Numbered from the stretch's first letter, positions 12,001 through 25,200 are shown. The stretch: DNA of 64,000 nucleotides from Welwitschia mirabilis (GCA_051453625.1 JBOZIK010000001.1:250254806-250318805), one strand, 5' to 3'. Program-made: numbers and translations. Notes: generated by a model not told the origin, from the letters alone.

Positions 12001-13779
12001 TCTAACATCCTCCATAGTCATATTTAAATTTTAAAAAATTAATTATTAAAGCAAATAATTATTATTTGTATTATCCCCTTTGCCATTTCATCTATCCCTG
12101 GACTTCCATTTTTTTCTTCCCAAGGTCCAATTGCACATTAATTTCTTATTTAAATCTACCTTAGTTGATATTTCTAGATTTAACATCTACAAGAGAAATA
12201 AGGTTTCTTCTCATGATTTCATGTGCATAGTTTGTTTGTAAAATACAAGCTCAATGATGAAGGATCTCTGTAAATACTAGAAGGTCTTAATGAAAGATTT
12301 GAATTCAAAGTTGCAGTGGAAATTTTATAGCTATGGAGTTATGAGAGAACACCAAGCTTGTAGTGGACTGATGGATCTGATCCTCTTAAAACTCTCCTTC
12401 CTAATATAAAAAATCCCTCTAAAATGGCAAAATATCTCATAATTCTAAAAATTCTTGCTCTTTATAAGATTGCATTCATCATCATAGTATTTTTACAAAA
12501 GAATGATGAAAATTATTTTTTAGTTTTTAAAGACTAGATGTGTCTAGAGTAGAGACATCAGATGTGAAGAAAGGAAATATTGTCATACCACTCATAGAAG
12601 ATGAAGAGGAGGAACATTATTATCTTTCTATTTGAAGAAGTCCTCATCATCTCTATGGAGGTAAATTTAACATTGAAATAAACACCACACATCAAAAAAA
12701 AGAAGACTATCATTTAACTTATAGAACATCCAGATGACAAAAAGAAAAAATAGATATAGAGATCTTGAAAAAAATTAAAAATAATATAACAATCTTAAAA
12801 GAAAGAACAAGATAACCTAAAAAGCTTTAAAGGAAAGAAAAAAATACTATGAATATCTTTGAAAGGAAAGAATGCCAAAGCCTTAAATAGAACACAAAGT
12901 AAATAGTAGTTTTTTTGTTGTGGTTTTTATTATGTTAAGCTTTTTAAATAATAAGGAAAAATAACCAAAAAATAAAATAAATCAATTTAATCATTGAAGA
13001 CAACATTAAAAATTTAGAGTATCCTCTAAATATGGTAGAGATAAAAATTTTTAAATTATAATGGGATTTAATGAAGTCAAAAATTACTAATATGGAAACA
13101 ACTAATTAAGATTTAAATACACATATCCAAGTATTCTTCTAATAATTCTTGAAGGTTTTTAAGGTATTAATACATATTATAAATAGTAAACAAAAATTAG
13201 AAGGTATCTTAAAATTCAATACATTTAAAGAAAACCTATGCTCTATTTAATCTAACCTTAAGAAGAAACTAGATGATGGTACTATGATGTATGAAGCAAT
13301 GAAAGAAAAACAAGAAAAAGCTTTTAACCTATGATTGTTAGAGCTTCCTAAAAAATATGAAGAGTATTTAATGACTAATATTCCTCATTTTTTCCATGGA
13401 TAAATGCACATTCTAAAGCAACCATTTAAAGATGCTTTTAAGGTTGGTTGAAAATGAGAAAAGCCTTGTCATATCTCATTTGATTTTGAGATTTTTTTAA
13501 ACAATAGATAAGGTTTAGCAAAATCACAAGAATCTTAAAGGCAAAAAATATGAATTAATAAGGCCTTAATGAAAATAAAACTCCTTAAAAGGTCTAAATA
13601 ATGGTATAAAGTGGATAAGACATGTAAAAAATGTAATTTTTTATATTTAAATGCATAGAACATAGCTATAATTAAGGATTTATTTTTTTCAAAAAACACA
13701 TAAATTCTTTATGTTGTGTGATCATAAACATTAACCAAGGAATTATTAATAATATTGTTTCTATAAATAACATTAATTA
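9096..13779. other. Long AT-rich stretch, mostly unassigned
   Basis: Around 9,545-9,610 there is similarity in inverted orientation to the probable gypsy LTR near 1,880-1,950 (AAGCTT/CTCAAGATTT-rich segment), so part of this may be a decayed LTR. A short AT dinucleotide run lies at about 11,270-11,285. From about 12,500 to 13,560 there are longer readable pieces that could be the first ORF of the following LINE, but I recognise no domain. The 72-codon frame at 9,992-10,210 has no recognisable feature. Confidence 0.35.
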
Positions 13780-16320
13780 ATTCAATAGTTTTGATATTTT
13801 TGGTTTGTAAAAACTTAGGAAGATGATGGATCTAAGCATTTTATATTCCACATTTTTATATTATCTCTACAAAAATTAGTAAAGTAGATAGAAGAGGTAG
13901 ACTGACAAGAGGCATTGCATATCTTATTGAAGTTTTCTAGAGCATATGGTCAAAATTAAAAGATGTATTAACAAAAGTAATATATTTGAATAAAAATTCA
14001 TCACCATTATGACTATGTTTATCCTATTATTTGTTATTTTTCTCTCAAAGAATCATCTATTTACAATAGCATAGGATTATCTAAATATTTTTCTTTCTAT
14101 CATTTAGAAGAATAATTGAATTGTAAAAAAATAGATCTCATAAAATGACATCATTAGAATAATAAAATAGATATGATTTCTAATCTAAGATTTCCTCCAC
14201 ACTCTACTAATAAAACATTTCATGCAACTAGAAAAAATTTTTATGGAATGGACAAAGACAATGAAGTTATAATTTGTAATAACTTAGATAGATTTCCTAT
14301 ATTTGCAAATTTCATGTTTATAGAGATTCAAGAAAATTCATATATTGATTTCCTTCTTTCTTTTAAGGATGTATAGACTATAAAGGATTTTAAAGTAGGT
14401 AATGATTTGGTGAAATCATGCTATCACCATCTAAATTTTGTGATAGAATTACTTTAAGTTTGCATTAGAATAAAAAGAAAAAGAAAAAAAAAACCATTAG
14501 ACAAGAATAGCTTTGGAGAAAAAAGAAGACTTTAAATTGATTGTACAAATTTTATGGAAATCTCAAAGATAAACTAAAAATTTTGAAGAAATTCTACTAA
14601 ATACCACTGCTAAAACTTTTAAAGAAAAATTTTAATGCATTTAAAATTTCTGATTTAATGATAAATACAAAGCTGTAAGAAGAAATATTAAAATAACAGA
14701 CAGAGAGCAAACAGAAGTAATAACAGAAAGATAAAAAATCTTGTTAAAAGTAAAAAGAGATAGTTTATCAAAGATTAATAGGAATATTTCATTTGCATGA
14801 TCAAAAAAGAATCCAAGAAATTTTAGGATTCTTTGTAGCCTTGAGAATCCTTAACTATAAATCTTTTTTTCTATAATATTTCATTTTTACAAAAATATGC
14901 TTTTAGACATAGGTGAGAAAAGCTTTATTATTAATTCTCAAAATCCTTTATAATTTAATTTAAAAGAAGTTTTAGTTGGCATTAATAGATTATCTAATAA
15001 GAAGATCATGATTTAACTAGCTTATACGCTAAGCTAATTAAGTAGTCTTGAGATTTAATCTAAAATAAAATTTGGAAAAAATTGAATTTGATAGTGGCAA
15101 ATGGATTGAATAAAAAATGAACAATAAGTAAGGCAGTTTTGCTATTTAAAAAAGAGGATAAAAATGGTAAAAATAATTATAGAATAATAGTGTTAAGTAA
15201 TGTTTTTTCTAATATTTTTAGCATACTTCTTAACCAAAGGGTTGTCAATTGCATAGAAGCAAATAATATCAAAACAATTTGATAAAAATATATTTCCCAA
15301 AATCATTTCACTATTAATCATTCACTTATGCTGAGACATTGTGTAGATTTTCTAATAAAGTAAAACAAAAAAGTTTTTTTTTTTAAATTTTTTAAAACAT
15401 TATAATTTATGAATTATACAAATTATAGATGCTACTTAATCATATTGAAATTCCTCCTAATTTTCTTACTACTATTCCAAGATTATATGAAGAGGTTATA
15501 ATTGAAATAAAAGACATTGATCAAAAAAGGAATTTTAAATTTTACTTTATGATAGGAGTAAAATAGGAATTACCTCTCTCTTCAATACTCTTTAATCTCT
15601 TCATTGATGAGTTATAAGATTAGCTCTACAAAAAAAAGTAGTTACTATGTTATTCAGATAGAATCATTGATTTCCATTTGCTCCTTTTTATCAATCCTCT
15701 AGTTTGATAGTAAAAATATATTAAAAAACTAAATTGATGATTTGGAATACTAAGAACATTTAATTTGATTTTAAATTCAATGGGGATAAAATTGAAATAA
15801 TAAAACATTTTTAATACCTAGGTCTTTATTCTCTAATAGCTATAAATGGGACAAATGCATCAAAGAGATGATAGTAAATGGAACTAGAGCTTTTTATGAT
15901 ATAAAAAATAAATTTAGCGCACTACGGATTCATGTTAGTAAGTTCAAAAACAAGTTTTTTAATCCATCATTTATCCTACTATTTGTATAAATGCCTTATC
16001 TAGGGATTAAATTTAAGTGAAAGACACTGAAAAGATATTAAGAGAGTGTCAAAATTCTTACTAGATGAACTTAAGGTAAAAATTCAAACATCATATCCTA
16101 TGATGTTATTAGGATGTAATCTTCTTTTCATTAAAGCTAAAGCCATGCGTTAGTTTTATGCTTATACTTTAAAGCTAATGAAATTGAAGCAACTAAAATT
16201 TTTAAGAGTACCTCTTAAAGCTATAAAATAGAAAGGATTATGTTGTTAAGATATGAAATGGCTAAAAAAACAAGATATCTCTTAGGAGAATGTCCAACCT
16301 AATTCCAATAAGATTTATAG
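13780..16320 (+). pseudogene. LINE (non-LTR retrotransposon) ORF2: endonuclease and reverse transcriptase, decayed
   Basis: The order is endonuclease then reverse transcriptase, as in LINE ORF2. At 13,790-13,830 the frame reads FDIFGL-stop-KLRKM, matching the GLQETW start of the endonuclease fold with Gln turned into a stop. A GRLTRGIAYLIE-like glycine-rich strand follows near 13,900. The frame at 14,173-14,376 (67 codons) continues this part. Reverse transcriptase begins near 15,150 with KKEDKNGKNNYRIIVLSN, the block in which LINEs carry NYRPI. At 15,555-15,617 it reads GVK-stop-ELPLSSILFNLFIDEL, the GVKQGCPLSPTLF..FIDEL motif, with Gln lost to TAG. The FADD catalytic box is not readable. 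The element appears cut at its 3' side by the LTR that starts at 16,336. Frameshifts and stops rule out function. Confidence 0.75.
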
Positions 16321-16335
16321 TTTCATCAAGAAGCA

Positions 16336-16755
16336 TGTCTATAACATTTCAAATTTACTCTTTATAAATAAATATATTAAAACATTAAATGAGTGTGATT
16401 AATGAAGTGTTATAAATGGATGTGATTTAAAAACATAAAACTATGTCCTTTTATTTTGCTAGTTAAGTCTATCACATTAGGTAGGGATGGATAGATTAGA
16501 TGGATATAACCAACCACAATCTTAGCTAATCCCCAAGGATCTTAAGAGGAGAACTTAGATCATAGTCAATGTCCTTATCTTTGACTACTGGTTTAAGACT
16601 ATTAGCTAATAATAAAAAATGTAATCCACTACTATCAATAATAAAGTCCACCTTTTCTTAAATCATTTCTTATTATTCTTACTAACCTTGGTATCATATT
16701 TATATATTTCTATTTATAACAAAATAATCTTAAAATAGTAAAATGGAATATTACA
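16336..16755 (+). mobile_element. 5' LTR of element X, right copy (plus strand)
   Basis: A 420-bp LTR with TG...CA ends (TGTCTATAACATTTC to ATATTACA). It pairs with the minus-strand LTR at 5,893-6,315, and the two face away from each other. It is followed after two T by a Met-tRNA primer site, so it is a 5' LTR whose element extends to the right. Confidence 0.8.
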
Positions 16756-16757
16756 TT

Positions 16758-16770
16758 TAGTATCAGAGCT
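16758..16770 (+). other. Primer binding site, initiator Met tRNA type
   Basis: TAGTATCAGAGCT differs from TGGTATCAGAGCC only by one G-to-A and one C-to-T change. It has the same TT spacer from the LTR end as the left copy. Confidence 0.8.
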
Positions 16771-18300
16771 AAATCCAAGTAGAAAATTGGTACTTAAAAG
16801 AAAAAAGAAAAGAAATCCAGTATTATAATTTCAAGAACAAAAGCATAACATTAAGGAAACACACAAAAAAGGCAACCATTACATAAGAGATGAAGTATAA
16901 AAAAAACAAAAACACCACAAATAGGACATGGTGCCTTAGAATAACAAAATTTAGGAAATCACTATTAAGGAGGTAGAAATCCCTTCATAGAAAATAGAAT
17001 AGTATTATTATCCTATACATAGCTCTACATCACTTGGAGTCACCTTCATTTCAGCAATAGTTTAAGGAATTACTACAGTCCTAATCTCAATAGAAGAAGA
17101 TCCCACTATAGAATTCATCCTAATGATAGGATATAACTTCTTAAAAAGCTTGATATAAAGCTTACTATAAGCCAATCCCTAAGATATTCTCCTTAGAAAT
17201 CTCACCACCATGAAATAAAACATTGATGTCATCAATGGTAATGATCAAATGGTCTACAAAAACCTGAATCATCTTCTCTCTTTTATTAGATAGAGCAATT
17301 TAACTTTCTCTAAAACTATAATATGAAAAGCATATATCTATGATTTATTTTCCAAAAGTCACATATTATCCACTTAATTTTCTAACATGTGAATGGAATT
17401 ACTCATAGACTTTCATTCCTCCAACCTATCTTGATCCATGTAATAGAATGACTCTATCATATTGCCAAGTTATAAAATTTCTAGATTGAACTAGATCATT
17501 CTTAATATAGAAGAGAATGGAAGGTAAAGCACATATACTAATTACACTCAAAATCCCATGGAAAATATATCACTCTGGAATGGTGATAGGAATAAACAGA
17601 ATGGATGAAAAACCTATGTATGTAATAAATTGAAAAAAGTTTAATAGTCCTCCAGCTAGTCCATAAGCTCATTAACCTTTGGATAAAGAGTCTTCACCAC
17701 TACTAAAAACTAATCAATGTAGTATAATATCAAATCCTACTCATTACAAATGATCTATGTAATAATAGATGGATGACAAGGAGGTTTTAGAGACTTTGGG
17801 GTCACTAATGAATTATAGCAAGGATACTAAAAGTAAGGGGTATAATAGAACATATCCACATGATTTATTAATTCATGAAAACCATTTAGGACCTCCTTCT
17901 TCTAAGAATTAGAAAGAAATAACAAATCCATAAAAATCCATATGGGAGGAACAATAGAAAAAGAGTCACTTACTATGATACAGTCCTCCCTTAACTAGTG
18001 AATGAAAAATTTCTCTAGAGGTCATGGGGTAAATTCAAGATCCTTCTCCACTAATGTTTGAATCATGATACCTAAAAAAATAAAAAGAAAAGATTTTATA
18101 TAAGTATCATAAAACATAAAGAAAGAAATGGTGGAAGACAAAGTTAAAGGAATCTAAATGATACCCCACAGGGCCAATAACACTAAGTAAAGCTAAGAGG
18201 TCATTCTTCCTCTTTAAGTTCCTAAGGTTCTAGGCAAGTAATTGGAGCCTTCTTATGTTTATAGTGAGAAAAGTCACACAAACCTAAAGCCTTACTCATA
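16771..18300 (+). mobile_element. Internal region of element X, right copy
   Basis: This is homologous to the minus-strand region 4,390-5,877. One plus-strand frame near 17,200-17,270 gives a fairly clean run (NIDVINGNDQMVYKNLNHLL) that may be part of gag, but I cannot match it to a named domain. Stops are frequent. No protease, reverse transcriptase or integrase motif was found before the duplicated block at 19,020, so this copy is truncated or non-autonomous. Confidence 0.55.
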
Positions 18301-19019
18301 AATAACATAAAAACAAATTAAAAAATAATCATTAAAAATACATATGCTAATCAAAATTCTAGCATAAAAGATTCATACCTCAGATGGAATAGAAAAAGTA
18401 CCCTCAGGTGTTATTCTAGGATTAAAATCCAAAACCTTAACCCTCCATAAATGTAGAAAATTGAGAATAAAGTAAAGAATAATAAAACATATTATGAGGA
18501 AGAAAGAACAAGGGTGGATCTACGTTTGAATATCTCAAGGGTTACAAACCACTATGACCTATAAAATAAAAATATGAACTGATAAAAATATATTTAGAGA
18601 AACACTTATCCTATCACCATTTTACTTTATGCAGGTCACTTGGAAAAGTTTAAAAGGATAAACAATAGAAGACTAGTCTAATGAAATGCCACTAACAAAA
18701 AATAATAGTAAATAGATTAAGTAAGTGGAAACCTCACTAATGTAATCATAGAGGAAGGCTCTACCCATGATAAGTTGATCACAAGATGTAAAATAAGGGG
18801 TAGTAACATTAGCATTGGATACCTTATGTTAACGTGTATCAATCTACTACATGCATATGAAGTTATCTAAATGATTATTCATGAAATAACAAAAGTCCTC
18901 ATTAAATCTTAAGAGAAATGTGGTTACTTTAGCTTAAACTAAAAGCCAAATATATACTTTCCTATGAAATCTAAATGGAAGCATGAAAAAAATGGGTTAT
19001 ATATAAGGATTAAGAGAAT
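18301..19019. other. Unassigned AT-rich DNA
   Basis: Possibly the continuation of element X; no motif supports it. Confidence 0.35.
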
Positions 19020-19565
19020 CATAAAAAGAATCAAGAATGTAAAGAGCAATTGGATGATGGAGATAGAAATAAGCAAAACCACATAGATATATTGGATTGG
19101 AGAAGAATATCTAAGATAAATATTACTATACAACTATTGTTGTATCTCCAATTCTGCAGATCTAACATATGTAAAATTCTAAGAAATATTAGGACATAGT
19201 CTATGAGCCATATCATGAAGATGTAGTTGTTAAAATGAGGAAACATTAGAGGGGATTCAATATTTATAGAAAGTGAAGAGTACTTAATGAATGCTAAGGA
19301 CCTACAAAATATGATTAAACTATGTAAAAGAATTATTAAAGGACAAAAGAATGAGACACATGAAAAGAATGACAATAAAAGAAGGAAGGTAAAGATTACA
19401 ACTTATTTGTGATATGCCTAAAATGAGGAAAAAATGATGGATCCATAAGGTATTTATAGAAGTGAGCATAAGGTTAAATACCTATAGGCATAAAAACAAA
19501 CTACAATTAAGAATATTAATTAACATAAGATTAAGCAAAAGTAAATCTTAGTTAAAACCATAGTT

Positions 19566-19577
19566 AGATACCAGAAC
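19566..19577 (+). other. Possible decayed primer binding site
   Basis: GATACCAGAACT, followed by AGAGTT, could be a TGGTATCAGAGC site with G-to-A changes and one inserted base. Copy 2 has GATACCAAAACT near 22,784. The match is weak. Confidence 0.25.
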
Positions 19578-19600
19578 TAGAGTTAATGATGACATCAAAG

Positions 19601-21375
19601 TTGAATGCCTAATATTACATTTGAGTGTCTGATATTATACCTGAGTATCTGACATTGCACTTAAGTTTCCAATGTTACATTTAAGTCCATAATACTTTGA
19701 CGCTTTTCAAAAGTCCCTCACACTTCATGTTCTATTCCAAGATTATTCTTGAAACATGGTCCTTAATCACACTTGGGTGCCTGATGTCACACTTAGATGG
19801 TTAATATTGCACTTGCATGTCTAATGTTACACTTGAATTTAAAAGCCTCTACCACCTTCCAATCACCCCTGGCATCACTTATTTTCCTTTTACCTACTAA
19901 GGATAAAATTCTTTTATATCATACTTGGGTATTCAACATTGCACTTTGTTTCCCAACATTGTACTTGAGCATAAATGTTGAACTTTCTTTTGTAAGCCTC
20001 CAGCATCTCTTACTTACCCTTGGCATCACTTATTTTGCTTTAGCTTGCCTATGATAAAGGTCTTTAACATTACTCTTGGGTGTTCGACATTGTACTTGGA
20101 TTTTTAATGTTACACTTGAGTGCCTAACATTACACTGTCTTTCTCAAGCTCTTAGTACCTCTTTTTCACCCCTATCATAGTGTATTCTACTCTAGTTTGT
20201 ATGTGAAATAGGTTTTTAATGTTACACTTAGGTGCCTGATGTTATGCTTGAGTGGTTAACATTACACTTAAATGCCCAAATTTCAAATGTATCCCTATGA
20301 GATCTTAGCACCTCTTATTTAAATTTGATGCTTATCATCTTACCTAAGCCTACTTTGCAAAGAAGCGTCAAGATTATACTTGGGCTTCTAACATCATACT
20401 TAGACATCCAACATCACAATTTTATATTAACACTTATGTATCATTCAACATCATAATTGGGATACCCGATGACATTCTTTCTTGATAGTTATTACTAATG
20501 AGGCCTATTTCATCAAGGGTTGTTATGATATTATACTTAAGTATTTGACATTACACCTAGGTGTTTGATGTCATACTTAAGCTTGCAAAACTTTGATGCC
20601 TTCCACAATGCCTTGGCACTTCATATTCTATTTTAGAATTATTCTTAGAAGAAGGTCCAACACCGCACTTGGGTATCTGATGTCATACTTAGTTGGTCAA
20701 CATTACACTTGAGTTTTTGTTATTACACTTTATTTTACAAGCCTTTAGCACTCCCTGCTCACACCTGACATCACCTATTTTGCTCTCGCCTACTAAGGAC
20801 AAAATTATCTTATATCATACTTGGCTTTCCAACATTACACTTTGTTGTCCAACATTGTACTTGAGTGCCTAATGTCACACTTACTTTTGTAAGCCTTTAT
20901 CACCTCTCAGTCACCCCTAGTATCACTTGTTTTACTTTAGCTTTCCTATGATAAAGGTCTCTGACATTACACTTAGATGTTTAATGACATACTAGGATGT
21001 CAAATGTTGCACTTAAGTGCTTAACATCACAATTTCTTCCACAACTTCTGACACCTCCTATTCACCCTCGATACATCCCAATCTACTCTAGTTTGTATGT
21101 GACAAAGGTCTTCTGTATTACATTTGAATGTTAGATGTTACACTTGGCTGTCTAACATTACACTTAAGTGTCAAATGTCAATCTTACCCTCTTGAGAGCC
21201 TAGCACCTCTCATTTAACTTGAATGCTTCTAATCTTTCTTGAGCCTACTTTATAAGAAATCCTTAACATTACACTTGAATGTCTAATATCATACTTAGAC
21301 GCCCAACATTACAATTTTACTTAACACTTATGTATTTCATTCAATATCACACTTTGGGTAACTAGTGATATCCCC
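19601..21375. repeat. Hierarchical tandem array in copy 1 (20 bp / ~151 bp / ~895 bp)
   Basis: The basic monomer is 20 bp, close to CTTGAGTGCCTAATGTTACA; several follow each other in perfect 20-base phase from 19,611. Groups of three or four monomers plus a spacer with AAGCCT and CACC...CACCC form units of about 151 bp (AAGCCT anchors at about 19,842, 19,993, 20,146 and 20,298, then 20,739, 20,891, 21,042, 21,193). About six such units make a higher unit that occurs twice, with ACTTCATGTTCT at 19,723 and ACTTCATATTCT at 20,619, 896 bp apart. Open frames at 19,797-20,054 and similar ones are translations of the repeat, not genes. Confidence 0.92.
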
Positions 21376-21591
21376 TTGATAATTATCACCAATGTGACCC
21401 ATGTCATCAAGGGTTGTTGTAATAACCACTAACTATTTTTCTAATCATACTTTAATTATAGATACCTAACTCTTATAGCAACACTATAAAAGGACATAAT
21501 GCTTGTCACGAAAAGGAGGAACTAATCTTGAAAATAGGAGAAAAGAAGCAAGTATATGAATTTAAGAGGACATAGAGGCATCTAGTGCACT

Positions 21592-22135
21592 ATGGAAGAA
21601 ATAGTAAATGGAAGGATGGATGAAATAGAGATGTAACTGATTTACATTAACTTTTAGAATGAACTTACTGCTAGTAGGATTGATAACCTTCTCTCTTATT
21701 TGAAAGAAAGACTCATTGAATAGAATCCAAGGGCATCTTAATAATAACTATCTACCTTAGGACAATATACTCCAACTAACATAGTCAACCTTTAGAAAAT
21801 TCAAATGAAGCTACTAAATATATAGATAAACTTTAAGTCTTTCTATTTAATCTAGCAAAAAATTTCAATCTAGAACAAGGGAAAGGAGAGAAAATTTCTA
21901 AGATGATATACCTTAAGATATACAAAGAAAAAGCAGAAACAAGTAAAGAATCCATTTTTTAGATTTACGAAATAGAAAACTATTTTGACCTTTAAAGTGT
22001 CCCACTAGAATGAATATGCACATACACTACCACATTCCTTACAAGAAATGCATAATAATGGTAATTTTTATGCCAACAAAAGTACCCACAATGAGTAGTA
22101 GAAATTGATTTCCAAATACTTCATTAGAGATTAAA
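21592..22135 (+). pseudogene. Ty3/gypsy gag remnant, copy 1
   Basis: The frame opens with ATG at 21,592 (MEEIVNGRMDEIEM, stop), a charged N-terminal helix of the kind seen in gypsy gag, with stops at expected Gln codons. About 360 bp further, in another frame near 21,957-22,010, it reads YEIENYFDL-stop-SVPLE. This is the gag motif W...IE.YFDL..VPLE. A TATA-like ACTATAAAAGG stands at about 21,485, upstream. Gag is the structural capsid protein of LTR retrotransposons. This copy stops at the gap, is frameshifted and cannot work. Zinc knuckles are not visible. Confidence 0.65.
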
Positions 22136-22235
22136 NNNNNNNNNNNNNNNNNNNNNNNNNNNNNNNNNNNNNNNNNNNNNNNNNNNNNNNNNNNNNNNNN
22201 NNNNNNNNNNNNNNNNNNNNNNNNNNNNNNNNNNN
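22136..22235. other. Assembly gap, 100 N
   Basis: The gap sits exactly between the two copies of the 3.1-kb duplication. Confidence 0.99.
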
Positions 22236-25200
22236 CATAAAAAGAATCAAGAATGTAAAGAGCAATTGGATGATGGAGACAGAAATAAGCAAAACCACAT
22301 AGATATATGAGATTTAAGAGAAATATCAATCTATAACTATTTTTGTATCTTCAATAATGCAGATCTAACATAGGTAAAATTCCAAGAAATATTAGGACAT
22401 AGACTATGAGCCATATCATGAAGATGTAGTTGTTCAAATGAGGAAACATTAGAGGGAATTCAGTATTTATAAAAAGTGAAGAGTGCTTAATGACTGCTAG
22501 GGACCTGCAAAAATATGATAAAAAATATGTAAAAGAATTATTAAAGGACAAAAGAATGAGACACATAAAAAGAATGATAATAAAAGGAGGAGAGGTAAAG
22601 ATTACAACTTGTTTGTGATATGCTTAAAATGAGGAAAAAATGATGGATCCATAAGGTATTTATAGAAGTGAGCCTAAGGTTAAATACCTATAGGCATAAA
22701 AACAAACTACAATTAAGAATATTAATTAACTTAAGATTAAGCAACAGTAAATCATAGTTAAAATCATAGTCAGATACCAAAACTGGAGTTAATGATGACA
22801 TCAAAGTTGAATGCCTAATGTTACACTTGAGTGTCTTATATTATACCCAAGTATTTGACATTGCACTTAAGTTTCCAATGTCACATTTAAGCCCATAATA
22901 CTTTGATTCCTTTCACAAGTCCCTCGCACTTCATGTTCTATTCCAATATTATTCTTGAAATATGTTCCAACGTCACACTTGGGTTCCTGATGTCACACTT
23001 AGATGGTCAACATTGCACTTGCGTGCCTAATGTTACACTTGAATTTAAAAGCCTCTAGAACCTTCCAATCACCCCTGGCATCACTTATTTTTCTCTTACC
23101 TACTAAGGAAAAAATTCTCTTATATCATACTTGGGTATCCAACATTACACTTTGTTTCCCAACATTGTACTTGAGCGTTAAATGTTGCACTTTCTTTTGT
23201 AAGCCTCTTGCATCTTTCACTTACCCTTGGCATCACTTCTTTTATTTAGCTTGCCTATGATAAAGGTCTTTAATATTAATCTTGGGTGTTCGACATTGTA
23301 ATTGGATTTTTAATGTCACACTTAAGTGCCTAACATTACACTTTCTTTCTCAAGCTCTTAGTACCTCTTGTTCACCCCTATCATAGCATAATCTACTCTA
23401 GTTTGTATGTGAAATAGTTTTTTAATGTTACACTTAGGTGCCTAATGTTATACTTGAGTGGTTAACATTATACTTAAATTCCAAATGTCAATTGTATCCT
23501 ATGATATCTTGGCACCTCTCATTTAACTTTGATGCTTATCACCTTACCTAAGCCTACTCTGTAAAGAAGCATCAAATTGCACTTGGGCTTATAACATCAT
23601 ACTTAGACATCCAACATCACAATTTTATCTTAAAACTTATGTATCATTCAAAATTATAATTGGGGTACTTAATGAAATTCCTTCTTGACAGTTATCACTA
23701 ATGAGGCCTATTTCATCAAGGGTTGTTATGATATTATACTTAAGTATCTGACATTGCACCTAGGTATTTGATGTTATACTTAAGCTCGCAAAACTTCAAT
23801 GCCTTCCACAATGCCTTGGTAATTCATATTCTATTTTAGAATTATTCTTAGAAGAAGGTCCAACACTGCACTTGGGTATCTGATGTCATACTTAGATGGT
23901 CAACATTACACTTGAATGTTTGTTATTACACTTTATTTTACAAGCCTCTAGCACCCCCTGCTCACACCTAACATCATCTATTTTACTCTTGCCTGCTAAG
24001 GAGAAAATTCTCTTATATCATACTTGGCATTCCAACATTACACTTTGTTGTCCAACATTATACTTGAGTGCCCAATGTTACACTTACTTTTGTAAGCCTT
24101 TATCACCTCTCGCTCACTCCTAGTATCACTTGTTTTACTTTAGCTTTCCTATGATAAAGGTCTCTGATATTACACTTAGATGTTTGATGTCATACTAGGA
24201 TGTCGGATGTTGCACGTAAGTGCTTAACACCACAATTTCTTTCACAACTTCTGACACCTCCTATTCACCCTTGATACATCCCAATCTACTCTAGTTTGTA
24301 TGTGACAAAGGTCTTCTATATCACACTTGGATGTTAGATGTTATACTTGGTTGGCTAACATTACACTTAGGTGTCAAATGTCAAACTTAGCCCCTTGAGA
24401 TCCTAGCACCTCTCATTTAACTTTAATGCTTGTAACCTTTCTTAAGCCTACTGTATAAAGAATCCTTAACATTGCACTTGGGTGTCTAATATCATACTTA
24501 GACACCCAACATTACAATTTGACTTAACACTTATGTATTTCATTCAACAGCACACTTTGGGTAACCATTGATATACCTCCTTGATAATTATCACCAATGA
24601 GACCCATGTTATTAAGGGTTTCATGATAACCACTAACTATTTTTCTAACCACACTTTAGTTATAGATACCTAACTCTTATAGCAACACTATAAAAGGACA
24701 TAATTCTTGTAATGAAAAGGAGGAACTAATCTTGAAAATAGAAGAAAAGAAGCAAGCATTTGAATTTAAGAGGACACAAAACCATCTAGTGCACCATGAA
24801 AGAAGTAGTAAATGGAAGGATTGATGAAATAGAGATATAACTGATTTACATTAACTTTTAGAATGAACTTATTGCTCGTAGGATTGATAACCTTCTCTCT
24901 TATTTGAAATAAAGACTCATTGAATAGAATCCAAGGGAATCTTAATAATAACTATCTACCTTAGGACAACATACTCCAACTAACACAGTTAACCTTCAGA
25001 ACATTCAAATGAAGCTACTAAATATATAGATAAACTTTAAGTCTTCCTATCTAATCTAAAAAAAAATTTCAACCTAGAACAATGGAAAGGAGAGAAAATT
25101 TCTAAGATGATTTATCTTAAGATATACAAAGAAAAAGCAGAAACAAGTAAAGAATCCATTTTTTAGATTTAGAAAATAGAAAACTATTTTGACCTTTAAA

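Larger units (their letters stand above)
19020..22135. repeat. 3.1-kb direct duplication, copy 1
   Basis: This block is repeated at 22,236-25,367 in the same orientation, with an estimated 92-95% identity in stretches compared by eye. It contains, in order, a leader of about 580 bp, a hierarchical tandem array and a gypsy gag remnant. Copy 1 lacks about 31 bp near 22,097 that copy 2 has at about 25,298-25,328. Copy 1 ends at a 100-N gap and copy 2 begins right after it. Confidence 0.9.

Noticed and set aside
18939-19375. Overlapping minus-strand hydrophobic frames, partly repeated at 22,351-22,566
   Set aside because: They recur only because the DNA is duplicated. The predicted proteins are AT-codon hydrophobic runs and differ by frameshift between copies.
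19797-20054. 85-codon open frame, with relatives at 23,003 and 23,896
   Set aside because: These are translations of the 20/151-bp tandem array; length 151 is not a multiple of three and no frame is maintained across units.
21480-21500. ACTATAAAAGG as a promoter
   Set aside because: It could drive the gag remnant, but TATA-like strings are common in DNA this AT-rich and no LTR, primer site or leader follows in order.
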